Shown here: positions 45,729 to 53,885 of the stretch, in pieces
How positions within the stretch are numbered: position 1 is the first letter of the stretch
How the letters are laid out: each line of letters starts with the position of its first letter
Source of the DNA: Pseudomonas campi
GTDB lineage: Bacteria; Pseudomonadota; Gammaproteobacteria; Pseudomonadales; Pseudomonadaceae
Length of the DNA: 64,000 bases
Assembly: GCF_013200955.2 (NCBI RefSeq)
Contig: NZ_CP053697.2
Location: 3,038,001-3,102,000 of the forward strand
Reading direction: 5' to 3'
The notes under the pieces: generated by a model
What the model was told of the DNA's origin: nothing
What the model saw: only the letters and a program-made list of their open reading frames with translations
Databases searched by the model: none
Made by a program: the position numbers and the translations under genes

Positions 45729-46475
45729 ATGCTCAAACCCGCCCTGTCTGGCCCGCAGTATCTGGGCGAAGGCCTGAAACTGATAATGAGCCCCGGCTTG
45801 CGCCTGTTCGTACTGCTGCCGCTGACCATCAACCTGCTGTTGTTCATCGGCCTGATCGTCCTGGCCATGCAGCAGTTCGGCGGCTGGGTCGACACCTTCA
45901 TGCCCAACCTGCCGGACTGGCTGAGCTTCCTCGAATACCTGATCTGGCCGCTGTTCGTGCTGCTGGTCCTGGTGATCATGTTCTTCAGCTTCACCCTGCT
46001 GGCCAATATCATCGCCGCGCCGTTCAACGGCTTCCTCGCGGAAAAGGTCGAAGTGGTGGTGCGTGGCCGCGATGACTTCCCGCCGTTCAGCTGGAACGAG
46101 CTGCTGGCCATGATGCCGCGCACCATCGGCCGCGAGCTGCGCAAGCTGGCCTACTTCCTGCCACGCGCCATTCCCCTGCTGATCCTCACGTTCGTGCCGG
46201 TGCTCAACCTGATCGCTGCGCCGCTGTGGATTCTCTTCGGCATCTGGATGATGGCCGTGCAGTACATCGACTATCCCTGCGACAACAACAAGGTCAGCTG
46301 GGACGACATGCTCGCCTGGCTGCGCGAGAAGCGCTGGCAGAGCCTGGGCTTTGGCGGCGCGGTGTATGTGGCGCTGCTGATCCCCTTCTTCAATATCCTG
46401 GTGATGCCGGCGGCGGTGGCCGGGGCCACCCTGTTCTGGGTGCGCGAGCGCGAGAGTCTATCCACGACCTCCTGA
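45729..46475 (+). CDS. cysZ: Sulfate transporter CysZ
   Basis: A 248-aa inner-membrane protein that brings in sulfate for cysteine synthesis. Matches Cys[20 protein letters not shown] at the N-terminus, two long membrane regions (about 25-50 and 65-95), a hairpin region [20 protein letters not shown], and the ending [28 protein letters not shown] precedes the ATG, 45 bp after the GGDEF gene. Confidence 0.93.
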   Translation: MLKPALSGPQYLGEGLKLIMSPGLRLFVLLPLTINLLLFIGLIVLAMQQFGGWVDTFMPNLPDWLSFLEYLIWPLFVLLVLVIMFFSFTLLANIIAAPFNGFLAEKVEVVVRGRDDFPPFSWNELLAMMPRTIGRELRKLAYFLPRAIPLLILTFVPVLNLIAAPLWILFGIWMMAVQYIDYPCDNNKVSWDDMLAWLREKRWQSLGFGGAVYVALLIPFFNILVMPAAVAGATLFWVRERESLSTTS

Positions 46476-46483
46476 CTCGCGGC

Positions 46484-46655
46484 CATACCGCGTTAAAAAC
46501 GGCTTCGGAAAGCCGCTTGCGGCTAACGCCCATGGGGCGACCCCGAAGGGGCGAGCGGAGCGAGTCATGCTCATTTACAGATCGTAAACTGCGCTTCCTC
46601 AGCCGTTTTTTCCTTGTCTGGCTCTAATTCAGAAGATCGTGAACAGACTCTGAGG
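46484..46655 (+). repeat. MITE-like family B, copy 3
   Basis: Contains GGAAAGCCGCTTGCGGCTAA, TGCTCATTTACAGATCGTAA, ACTGCGCTTCCTCAGCC and GGCTCTAATTCAGAAGATCG, ending AACAGACTCTGA; the same block order as copies 1 and 4. Confidence 0.6.
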
Positions 46656-46661
46656 CCAGCG

Positions 46662-46679
46662 CTGTCACAACCCGGTAAC
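46662..46679 (+). promoter_or_regulatory. Candidate PHO box
   Basis: CTGTCAC-AACC-CGGTAAC resembles the PhoB direct repeat CTGTCAT-N4-CTGTCAC (the second half has two mismatches). It lies 45 bp upstream of the glycosyltransferase start region. Confidence 0.35.
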
Positions 46680-46723
46680 CGCCGCGTCATCTGCGCTACA
46701 TGGCAGCAGCCGAAACTGCTGTC

Positions 46724-47884
46724 ATGACTGTCACAAGCCTGCATATCGCTCTCGTCAGCGAAACCTTCCCGCCGGAAATCAACGGCGTTGCCAATACCCT
46801 CGGGCGCCTCTGCCAGGGGTTGCAGCAGCGTGGCCACCGCCTGCAGCTGATCCGCCCACGGCAGAGCGACGACCAGCAACGGCGCAGCGATGATGACCTG
46901 CTGCTGACCCGCGGCTGGCCACTGCCCGGTTACAGCGGCCTGCAGTGGGGTCAGTCGGCGCTGCACAAGCTGCTGCGCCGCTGGCAGCACAATCGCCCGG
47001 ACGTGCTGTATGTCGCCACCGAGGGCCCGCTGGGGTTGTCCGCCATCCGTGCGGCCCGGCGCCTGGGCATTCCGGTGGTCAGCGGCTTTCACACCAACTT
47101 CCAGCAATACAGTGGGCATTACGGCCTGGGCCTGCTGGCCCGCCTGCTCACCCACTACCTGCGCTGGTTCCACAACCGTACCAGCACAACCCTGGTGCCC
47201 AGCGCCAGCCAGAGCCTGGAGCTGCAACGGCGTGGTTTCGAACGCCTGCAACTGCTCGCACGCGGGGTCGACAGCCAGTTGTTCCACCCGGCCCGGCGCT
47301 CGGCCGAACTGCGCGCCAGCTGGGGCCTGCACGATGATGACATCGCCGTACTGCATGTCGGCCGCCTGGCCCCGGAGAAGAACCTGGCCTTGCTGCAGCG
47401 CAGCTTTCTGGCCCTGCAGGCACGCTATCCACAGCAGCGCCTGCAACTGGTGCTGGTCGGCGACGGCCCACAGCGCGCCCAGCTGCAGAGCGCCCTGCCG
47501 GACGCCATCTTCTGCGGCCTGCAACGTGGCGAAGAACTGGCCGCGCACTACGCCAGCGGTGACCTGTTCCTGTTCCCCAGCCTTTCGGAGACCTTCGGCA
47601 ACGTGGTGCTGGAAGCCCTGGCCTCGGGCCTGGCCGTGGTCGCCTTCGACCAGGCCGCCGCCGCCCAGCACATCCGCCACGGGCATAGCGGTGCGCTGGC
47701 CATGCCCGGCGACGAGCAAGGCTTCATCGACGCCGCGCACTGGCTGCTGGAAGACCGCGAAAGCCTGCGCCGGGTGCGCCTCAACGCCCGCCAGCACGCC
47801 GGCAAGCAGGGCTGGGCAGCGATAGTTGAGCAGTTCGAGACGCATCTGCACAGCGCCACGAGCCGCACAGCCGAGGGCCAATAG
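46724..47884 (+). CDS. Glycosyltransferase family 4 (MgtA-like)
   Basis: A cytoplasmic or membrane-associated retaining glycosyltransferase of about 386 aa. N-terminal SETFPPEINGVANTLGRLCQ, GFHTNFQQYS, then the donor-binding C-terminal half with LHVGRLAPEKNLALLQ and FPSLSETFGNVVLEALASG (EX7E). Related enzymes mannosylate or glucosylate diacylglycerol when phosphate is scarce; a candidate PHO box upstream fits this. ATG at 46724 preferred; 46700 is also in frame. Neither has a strong ribosome site. Confidence 0.85.
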   Translation: MTVTSLHIALVSETFPPEINGVANTLGRLCQGLQQRGHRLQLIRPRQSDDQQRRSDDDLLLTRGWPLPGYSGLQWGQSALHKLLRRWQHNRPDVLYVATEGPLGLSAIRAARRLGIPVVSGFHTNFQQYSGHYGLGLLARLLTHYLRWFHNRTSTTLVPSASQSLELQRRGFERLQLLARGVDSQLFHPARRSAELRASWGLHDDDIAVLHVGRLAPEKNLALLQRSFLALQARYPQQRLQLVLVGDGPQRAQLQSALPDAIFCGLQRGEELAAHYASGDLFLFPSLSETFGNVVLEALASGLAVVAFDQAAAAQHIRHGHSGALAMPGDEQGFIDAAHWLLEDRESLRRVRLNARQHAGKQGWAAIVEQFETHLHSATSRTAEGQ

Positions 47885-47891
47885 ACCGGCG

Positions 47892-47916
47892 AAAAAAGCC
47901 CCGGTGTGCCGGGGCT
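47892..47916 (-). terminator. Terminator of the OYE gene
   Basis: Stem AGCCCCGG/CCGGGGCT with a 3-nt loop and six A on the plus strand (leftward U-tract); it lies between convergent genes. Confidence 0.82.
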
Positions 47917-47958
47917 GGAAGTGGCGTGCCGAAGCACGCCAGGGGTAAAGCGGGGAAA

Positions 47959-49068
47959 TCAGACCAGCTGTTTCAGGGCCTCGCGGCTGAACGGCAGGAT
48001 GTCCTGCTCGCGGCTGTCGCGCACCTTCACCGCCCAGTCCGGGTCGACCAGCAGGGCACGGCCCACAGCCACCAGATCGAACTCCTGCTTGTTCAGGCGC
48101 TCCAGCAGGTTCTCCAGGCTGGCCGGCTCGGCGACCTTGTCGGTGTTGACCATGAACTGCAGGAACTCGCCATCCAGGCCGACGCTGCCCACGGTGATGG
48201 TCGGCTTGCCGGTCAGCTGGCGGGTCCAGCCGGCCAGGTTGAGGTCGGAACCTTCGAACTCCGGCTCCCAGAAGCGGCGGGTGGAGCAATGGAAGATGTC
48301 CACGCCGGCGTCAGACAGCGGCTTGAGGAAGGCGCCGAGGTCTTCGGCAGTGGTCACCAGGCGCGCGCTGTAGTCCTGCTGCTTCCACTGGGAGAAACGG
48401 AAGATGATCGGGAAATCCGGGCCGACGGCGGCGCGTACGGCCTGGATCAGCTCGATGGCGAAGCGCGAACGCTGGGCCAGGTCGCCACCGTATTCGTCGC
48501 TGCGCTGGTTGCTGCCGGCCCAGAAGAACTGGTCGACCAGGTAGCCGTGGGCACCGTGGATTTCCACGCCGTCCATGCCGATGGCCTGGGCGTCGCGGGC
48601 GGCCTGGGCGAAGGCGGCGATGACTTCGGCGATGTCCTGCTTGGTCATGCCGTGCACGACCACGTTGCCGTCCTTCACTTTCTCGCTCGGGCCGTAGCCC
48701 GGCACGCTGGCGTCCGGCTCGGTGCCCAGCTTGCGCACATTACCCACGTGCCACAGTTGCGGGACGATCTTGCCGCCTTCGGCGTGCACCGCGTCGACCA
48801 CCTGCTTCCAACCGGCCAGGGCGTCTTCACCGTAGAAGCGCGGCACATGCGGGTAGCCGTTGGACGCTTGGTGGCCGACGGTAGTGCCTTCGGTGACGAT
48901 CAGGCCGACACCGCCAGCGGCGCGGCGACGGTAGTACTCGACGACCTGGGCATTGGGCACGCCGCCCGGGGAAAAGGAACGGGTCATCGGCGCCATCACC
49001 ACGCGGGTCGGCAATTCCAGGTTACCCAGGCGGAACGGTTGGAACAGGGCTTGTACGGGGGCGGTCAT
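47959..49068 (-). CDS. Old Yellow Enzyme family NADH:flavin oxidoreductase
   Basis: A 369-aa FMN ene-reductase with a TIM barrel. MAPMTRSFS near the N-terminus, the active-site GVEIHGAHGYLVDQFFW, and the NemA-type NQRSDEYGGDLAQRSRF. NemA-like enzymes detoxify electrophiles such as N-ethylmaleimide or nitro compounds. It is the second gene after a tetR regulator and is preceded by the same palindromic operator. Confidence 0.93.
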   Translation of the reverse strand: MTAPVQALFQPFRLGNLELPTRVVMAPMTRSFSPGGVPNAQVVEYYRRRAAGGVGLIVTEGTTVGHQASNGYPHVPRFYGEDALAGWKQVVDAVHAEGGKIVPQLWHVGNVRKLGTEPDASVPGYGPSEKVKDGNVVVHGMTKQDIAEVIAAFAQAARDAQAIGMDGVEIHGAHGYLVDQFFWAGSNQRSDEYGGDLAQRSRFAIELIQAVRAAVGPDFPIIFRFSQWKQQDYSARLVTTAEDLGAFLKPLSDAGVDIFHCSTRRFWEPEFEGSDLNLAGWTRQLTGKPTITVGSVGLDGEFLQFMVNTDKVAEPASLENLLERLNKQEFDLVAVGRALLVDPDWAVKVRDSREQDILPFSREALKQLV

Positions 49069-49082
49069 GGGGGCTCCTCAAG

Positions 49083-49106
49083 CCGGTCGGTCGACCGGTC
49101 GTCTCG
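49083..49106 (-). promoter_or_regulatory. TetR operator copy before the OYE gene
   Basis: CCGGTCGGTCGACCGGTCGTCTCG includes the 8-bp palindrome GACCGGTC, and the 14-mer GACCGGTCGTCTCG recurs upstream of tetR at 49734-49747. Confidence 0.65.
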
Positions 49107-49125
49107 TTAATCGGGTTTTAAAAAA

Positions 49126-49719
49126 TCAGGGCTGCAGCAGCAGCTCCAGACGGGTGATAAAGGCATCCAGGGCTTGCGTGCTGCGGCCGACCTTGAGTCG
49201 CGCCAGCACACCCTGCCAGGCGTTGGCGATAAAACTGGCGAGGTTGGCGCAGTCTTCCTCGGCACTCAGCTCGCCGGCCTGGCGGGCCTGTTCCAGGCAG
49301 CGCTGAAGGATATCCACCGAAGCCTGCTGAATCGCTTCGACCTGTGCACCGATGGCCGGCAGCAGCTCGCTCATCTCGAAACTCAGGCTGCCGATGAAGC
49401 AGTGGTATTCGGCTTTTTCCTGGCGCAGAAAATGCGCCTGCAGCTCGCGGTAGTAAGCCAGGATACGTGCTCGCGGGCTCAGCTCGGGGTTGCCCAGGGC
49501 TTCGGCATAGCGCTGCAGGCGCGGCTGGTAAACAAACTCCAGGGCCTGCAGGGCGAAGTCTTCCTTGCTCGCAAAGTAGTGGTAGAAGGAACCCTTGGGG
49601 ATGCCCGCCGCCTGGACGATTTCCTGCACCCCGGTGCCGTGGTAGCCGCGGCGGGTCATCACCGCCGAGCCCTTGGCCAGGATCAGGTCACGCTTGTCGA
49701 ATCGAATGCTGGTGTTCAT
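49126..49719 (-). CDS. TetR-family regulator (NemR-like)
   Basis: A 197-aa repressor: N-terminal helix-turn-helix (GTGVQEIVQAAGIPKGSFYHYFASKEDF, about residues 28-55) and a ligand domain. Cys107 in YHCFIGSL occupies about the position of the sensing Cys106 in E. coli NemR, so electrophile sensing is likely. ATG at 49719. It is transcribed before the OYE gene in the same direction, and identical operator motifs lie before both. Confidence 0.88.
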   Translation of the reverse strand: MNTSIRFDKRDLILAKGSAVMTRRGYHGTGVQEIVQAAGIPKGSFYHYFASKEDFALQALEFVYQPRLQRYAEALGNPELSPRARILAYYRELQAHFLRQEKAEYHCFIGSLSFEMSELLPAIGAQVEAIQQASVDILQRCLEQARQAGELSAEEDCANLASFIANAWQGVLARLKVGRSTQALDAFITRLELLLQP

Positions 49720-49733
49720 GGCGACGAGCATAT

Positions 49734-49747
49734 GACCGGTCGTCTCG
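49734..49747 (-). promoter_or_regulatory. TetR operator copy before tetR
   Basis: GACCGGTCGTCTCG, identical over 14 bases to the motif before the OYE gene, 15 bp upstream of the tetR start; suggests autorepression. Confidence 0.65.
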
Positions 49748-49888
49748 CCTCGCCCAGCACTATTGATCTGCGTGATGGTGACCTAGAACCTCTGCCGAAT
49801 GTTCGGCACACCAGCGCGACGGCAACCTGCGTGGCGTCGGTTCCCGCTCATGTCCTGCAGATCGACAGACGCAGCGTCTGGGGCACGG

Positions 49889-50197
49889 TCAGTCGCGCCC
49901 CTCGCATTTGACTTCTTCCTTGAATGTCTCGTAGTCGGCCTCAAGTTTGACGTGGCACGGGCCATCCCAGAACTCGTCCTTCCACTTCCCGTGCCACGTG
50001 GCGCCAATGCCGTCCTTGCACTTGACCTCCCGCTTGAACTCGCCGTGCTTCGATTCCTGTTTGACTTCGCATGGCCTGGCCCAGTGCGCCTCGCGCCCGT
50101 CGTCACGCCACCAGCGTCTGTTCGAGTCATCATCGGCGAGCACATGTGGCGTGATGGCAGCTAGCACGACGAATGTGCAAATAGCGCGGCGGATCAT
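49889..50197 (-). CDS. Small exported protein with duplicated Cys motif
   Basis: A 102-aa protein with signal peptide (ICTFVVLAAITPHVLA, mature near Asp22). Two tandem copies of PCxVK...FKxEVKC (PCEVKQESKHGEFKREVKC and PCHVKLEADYETFKEEVKC) suggest two small disulfide-closed repeats in the periplasm. AGGAG precedes the ATG. Function unknown. Confidence 0.78.
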   Translation of the reverse strand: MIRRAICTFVVLAAITPHVLADDDSNRRWWRDDGREAHWARPCEVKQESKHGEFKREVKCKDGIGATWHGKWKDEFWDGPCHVKLEADYETFKEEVKCEGRD

Positions 50198-50290
50198 TTC
50201 GGGTCTCCTTGGCGATGGCGGACAAGCGCAAGCGCGCCTGTCTGTGTGACCGCCAGGGTGCTCATTTATTCCCGGGGCACGGCCCTCGAT

Positions 50291-51028
50291 TCACAGCCAG
50301 GTAACCTGCTGCTCAAGCGGAAAGCGCAGACGCGGGTTGTACACGCCCTTCTCGCCCTGGCGGCCCACGGCCAGCAGCATGATCGGCAACGCCTGGCGCG
50401 GGATGTCCAGCACCTTGCGCAGGCGCACCTCGTCGAAGCCTTCCATCGGGCAGGTGGCGTAGCCGTGGCTCTGGAAGGCCAGCATCAGGTTCTCGGCGGC
50501 CAGGGCCGTCGACTTGACCGCCCAGATGCGCATCTGCGCCCGGCTGTTGGGCGTGCGCATCAGCGGCTTGCGCAGTGCGGCCAGGCGCACCAGCTGGCGC
50601 TTGAGCAGGCCGAACAGGCCCAGCGGGCCCTGGTTGTACTGGAACGGTGCGGTCTTGGCGTAGAAGCTGCGGATGCGCGCCGGTACCTCGGGTTCGGGCC
50701 AGTAGTCGACGATGTTCTGGCAGGCCTGGCGCCAGGTATCCGGGCGCGCCAGCACGGCGATGATCACTGGCGCCTTGGCCGCGTTCTGGCTCATGCACAC
50801 CGGGTGCAGGCGCGCCAGCAGTGCCGGATCGCGAATCACCTGGAAGCTCCAGGGCTGCAGGTTGCAGGAGTTGGGTGCGAGCACGGCCAGTTCCAGGCAG
50901 TCGCGGATCACCGCCTCGGGCACCGCCTCGTCGGTAAAGCGACGCACCGCGCGGCGACTCTCGATCAGCGCACGCAAAGCCGCCGGCGAGGCATGGGCCA
51001 CGGCATCATCCTGGGGAAAACTGGTCAT
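50291..51028 (-). CDS. Nitroreductase-family FMN oxidoreductase
   Basis: A 245-aa protein with the family N-terminus ESRRAVRRFTDEAVPE, APNSCNLQPWSFQVI, and the later AAENLMLAFQSHGYATCPMEGF. Likely reduces nitro compounds or quinones with NAD(P)H and FMN. The ATG at 51028 has GAGGAG just before it; the ATG six codons upstream does not. It sits close to the OYE enzyme, another flavin reductase. Confidence 0.9.
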   Translation of the reverse strand: MTSFPQDDAVAHASPAALRALIESRRAVRRFTDEAVPEAVIRDCLELAVLAPNSCNLQPWSFQVIRDPALLARLHPVCMSQNAAKAPVIIAVLARPDTWRQACQNIVDYWPEPEVPARIRSFYAKTAPFQYNQGPLGLFGLLKRQLVRLAALRKPLMRTPNSRAQMRIWAVKSTALAAENLMLAFQSHGYATCPMEGFDEVRLRKVLDIPRQALPIMLLAVGRQGEKGVYNPRLRFPLEQQVTWL

Positions 51029-51150
51029 CGCGGGGCTCCTCGGCAAGTCAGCCGATTAAGCAGGGCGATGCACTGATCGACAAGCCGTACGGGGGAAACA
51101 GCCGGAGCATTGGCGCATTTGCCCGCTATTGGGCAAATGCGCCCGGAAGA

Positions 51151-51633
51151 TCAACCGAGCGCTTTCTCAATGGCCTGAATCAGCGCCGGATCATCCGGCG
51201 TGGTGCGTGGGGAGAAACGCGCCAGCACGCGGCCATCACGGCCGACCAGAAATTTTTCGAAATTCCAGGTGATGTCGCCAGGGAACTCGGCACCCTCGCC
51301 CGCCAGCAGGCGGTACAGCGGGTGACGGCCGGGGCCGTTGACCTCCAACTTGCTGCCCAGGGGGAAGGTCACGCCGTAGGTGAGGCTGCAGAACGTGCGA
51401 ATTTCCTCTTCAGTACCCGGCTCCTGGCCGGCGAACTGGTTACACGGCAGGCCCAGCACGGTAAAGCCGCGCTCGCGGTACTGCTGGTAGAGGGTTTCCA
51501 GGGCGGCGTACTGCGGGGTCAGACCACACTTGGAGGCGACATTGACCACCAGCACCAGTTGGCCTTTGTAAGGCGCAAGGGGCAGATCCTGGCCATCCAG
51601 CGCACGCAGATTGAGGTCGTGAAAGGCACTCAT
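51151..51633 (-). CDS. Glutathione peroxidase family protein (Cys type)
   Basis: A 160-aa peroxidase. Catalytic Cys in NVASKCGLTPQY, then LGLPCNQFAGQEPGT and ITWNFEKFLVGRDG with the conserved Trp and Asn. A Cys rather than Sec, so thioredoxin may be the reductant. AAGGAG precedes the ATG. Position next to slyD-ackA-pta matches PA0838. Confidence 0.94.
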   Translation of the reverse strand: MSAFHDLNLRALDGQDLPLAPYKGQLVLVVNVASKCGLTPQYAALETLYQQYRERGFTVLGLPCNQFAGQEPGTEEEIRTFCSLTYGVTFPLGSKLEVNGPGRHPLYRLLAGEGAEFPGDITWNFEKFLVGRDGRVLARFSPRTTPDDPALIQAIEKALG

Positions 51634-51674
51634 GAATAACTCCTTGAGCATGCAAGATATTCTGCGCAGAGGAC

Positions 51675-51702
51675 AAAAAAGGCGCCCGCGGGCGCCTTTT
51701 CC
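51675..51702 (-). terminator. Terminator after slyD
   Basis: Stem AAAAGGCGCC/GGCGCCTTTT with a CGCG loop and A6 on the plus strand, ending leftward transcription from slyD. Confidence 0.88.
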
Positions 51703-51780
51703 GTTCACTCAGCGTAGCAGCCGCGACCACCGATGGAACGACCATAAGTCGTTTTGCGGGGTCATCAATCAGGCTGCTTA

Positions 51781-52266
51781 TCAGTGGTGATGACCACCTT
51801 CGCCGTGGATATGACCGTGTGCCAGTTCTTCGGCCAGGGCCTCGCGAACGCTGACCACCTTGACCTGGAAGTGCAGGCGCTGGCCGGCCAGCGGGTGGTT
51901 GCCGTCGACGATCACGTCGTCGCCGTCGAGGTCACGGATGGTGACGATCTGCATGCCGCCGTCCGGGCCGGAGGCATGGAACTGCATGCCCACTTCCAGC
52001 TCGTCGACACCTTCGAACATGCTGCGGTTGAGGGTAGCTACCAGCTCGGCGCTGTATTCGCCGTAGGCATCCACCGGCTCGATGGCCACCTTCAGCTCGT
52101 CACCGGCCTGCTTGCCTTCGAGGGCCTTTTCCAGGCCGAGGATGATGTTACCGGCGCCGTGCAGGTACGCCAGCGGTGCGCCACCGGCGGAGCTGTCGAT
52201 CACCTCACCGGCATCGTTGGTCAGGGTATAGTCAATGGAGACTGCCTTGTTAGCGGCGATCAGCAT
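51781..52266 (-). CDS. slyD: FKBP-type peptidyl-prolyl isomerase SlyD
   Basis: A 161-aa chaperone/isomerase. FKBP half-domains (SIDYTLTNDAGEVIDSS, LHGAGNIILGLEKALEGK) surround the insert-in-flap domain (about 70-125), and the tail HGHIHGEGGHHH binds metal. SlyD delivers nickel and folds proteins. Its start codon at 52266 overlaps the start of the divergent DUF3565 gene. Confidence 0.95.
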   Translation of the reverse strand: MLIAANKAVSIDYTLTNDAGEVIDSSAGGAPLAYLHGAGNIILGLEKALEGKQAGDELKVAIEPVDAYGEYSAELVATLNRSMFEGVDELEVGMQFHASGPDGGMQIVTIRDLDGDDVIVDGNHPLAGQRLHFQVKVVSVREALAEELAHGHIHGEGGHHH

Positions 52267-52576
52267 GAGGTGGGACCTTTTGCAAAAGATTGAAGAACGC
52301 GCGAGTTTACCTGCCGGCTCGGTCGAATGCGACCAGAAGCCGGACGGACGGAGCCAACTGCTGGGCTTCCATCAGGATGAAGATGGCCATTGGGTGGCCG
52401 AGCTGTCCTGCGGGCATACTCAGCACCTGCGCCACCAGCCGCCCTGGCAGAACCGCGACTGGGTGCTCGATGCCCAGCAGCGCCAGCAACGCGTCGGCCA
52501 GCCGTTCGCCTGCGGCTGGTGTCAGGCCGAGCTGGAAGGTAGAGCCTACAAGGCGCCGACAACGAACAAGGAGTAA
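52265..52576 (+). CDS. DUF3565 family zinc-ribbon-like protein
   Basis: About 103 aa if it starts at the ATG 52265 (a TTG at 52280 is possible, and family members are often shorter). [20 protein letters not shown] followed by [16 protein letters not shown] and FACGWCQAE give the Cys/His metal site. It ends 2 bp before ackA, so it is translationally close to ackA-pta. Function unknown. Confidence 0.75.
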   Translation: MRWDLLQKIEERASLPAGSVECDQKPDGRSQLLGFHQDEDGHWVAELSCGHTQHLRHQPPWQNRDWVLDAQQRQQRVGQPFACGWCQAELEGRAYKAPTTNKE

Positions 52577-52578
52577 GC

Positions 52579-53766
52579 ATGCCGGCACGCAACATTCTGG
52601 TGATCAACTGCGGCAGTTCGTCGATCAAGTTCGCCCTGGTCAACGAAGCCCAACCCGACTTCATCCTCAGTGGCCTGGCTGAACGCCTGGCCAGCCCGGA
52701 AGCGGTGCTGCACTGGCAGCACGCCGGCAACAAGGACAGCCTGTTGCTGCAGGGCGGTGACCACCGCGCCGCCCTCGCCCAGCTGCTGCCGCTGGTGCAA
52801 AGCGCCGCTGGTGGCCAGCTGCATGGCATCGGCCATCGCGTGGTGCATGGTGGCGAGCAGTTCACCAGCGCCTGCCTGATCGACCCGCTCAGCCTGCTGG
52901 CGATCCGCGCCACCGCGCCGCTGGCGCCACTGCACAACCCGGCCAACCTGCTGGGTATCGAGGCCGCGCTCAAGCTGTTCCCCGAGCTGCCGCAGGTCGC
53001 GGTATTCGACACCGCCTTCCACCAGAGCCTGCCCGAACACGCCTTCCGCTACGCCGTACCGGAGGCGCTGTACCGCGAGCATGGCGTGCGCCGCTATGGC
53101 TTCCACGGCACCAGCCACCGCTTCGTTAGCCAGCGCGCGGCCGAGATGAGTGGCCTGGCCTTTGCCGACAGCAGCTGGCTGTCGGCGCACCTGGGCAATG
53201 GCTGTTCGACCTGCGCCATCGTCAACGGTCAGAGCCGCGACACCAGCATGGGCCTCACCCCACTGGAAGGCCTGGTGATGGGCACCCGCAGCGGCGACGT
53301 CGACCCCAACCTGCACGGCCACCTGGCGCGCACCCTGGGCTGGAGCCTGGAGCGCATCGACAGCCTGCTGAACAAGGAAAGCGGCCTGCTTGGCCTGTCC
53401 GGCCTGTCCAATGACATGCGCAGCCTGGAGCAGGCGCGCGCCCAGGGGCATGTCGGCGCGACCCTGGCCATCGAGGTGTTCTGCTACCGCCTGGCCAAGT
53501 CCCTGGCCGCCATGAGCTGTGCCCTGCCGCGGCTGGACGGGCTGATCTTCACCGGCGGCATCGGCGAGAACTCGCCGTTGATCCGCAGCAAGACGCTGGC
53601 GTACCTCAAGCTGTTCAATCTCGCCCTCGATGAAACGGCCAACGCCGCCTGCACCCGCGGCGCCGCCGGGCCGATCCATGCCCCAGGCAGCCCGCGCGTG
53701 CTGGTGGTGCCGACCAACGAGGAGCGGCAGATCGCCCTCGACACCCTGGCCCTGCTCGATGCCTGA
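52579..53766 (+). CDS. ackA: Acetate kinase
   Basis: A 395-aa enzyme converting acetyl-phosphate and ADP to acetate and [14 protein letters not shown] at the N-terminus, [56 protein letters not shown] and FTGGIGENS are all intact. AAGGAG precedes the ATG. Operon with pta; it supports anaerobic pyruvate survival in P. aeruginosa. Confidence 0.98.
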   Translation: MPARNILVINCGSSSIKFALVNEAQPDFILSGLAERLASPEAVLHWQHAGNKDSLLLQGGDHRAALAQLLPLVQSAAGGQLHGIGHRVVHGGEQFTSACLIDPLSLLAIRATAPLAPLHNPANLLGIEAALKLFPELPQVAVFDTAFHQSLPEHAFRYAVPEALYREHGVRRYGFHGTSHRFVSQRAAEMSGLAFADSSWLSAHLGNGCSTCAIVNGQSRDTSMGLTPLEGLVMGTRSGDVDPNLHGHLARTLGWSLERIDSLLNKESGLLGLSGLSNDMRSLEQARAQGHVGATLAIEVFCYRLAKSLAAMSCALPRLDGLIFTGGIGENSPLIRSKTLAYLKLFNLALDETANAACTRGAAGPIHAPGSPRVLVVPTNEERQIALDTLALLDA

Positions 53767-53805
53767 ACCGCTCATGACCCACACCGCACCCCGGTCAAAA
53801 CACCC

Positions 53806-53829
53806 GTAGGAGCGAGCTCTGCTCGCGAA
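53806..53829. repeat. REP family E (GTAGGAGCGAGC type)
   Basis: GTAGGAGCGAGCTCTGCTCG then CGAA: the common Pseudomonas REP with a GAGCGAGC/GCTCGC stem, located in the ackA-pta spacer. Confidence 0.75.
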
Positions 53830-53885
53830 CCGAATGCCGCAAGCGCTTCGCGATCAACGCGAGTGCCTACCAGGACGGATAACCC

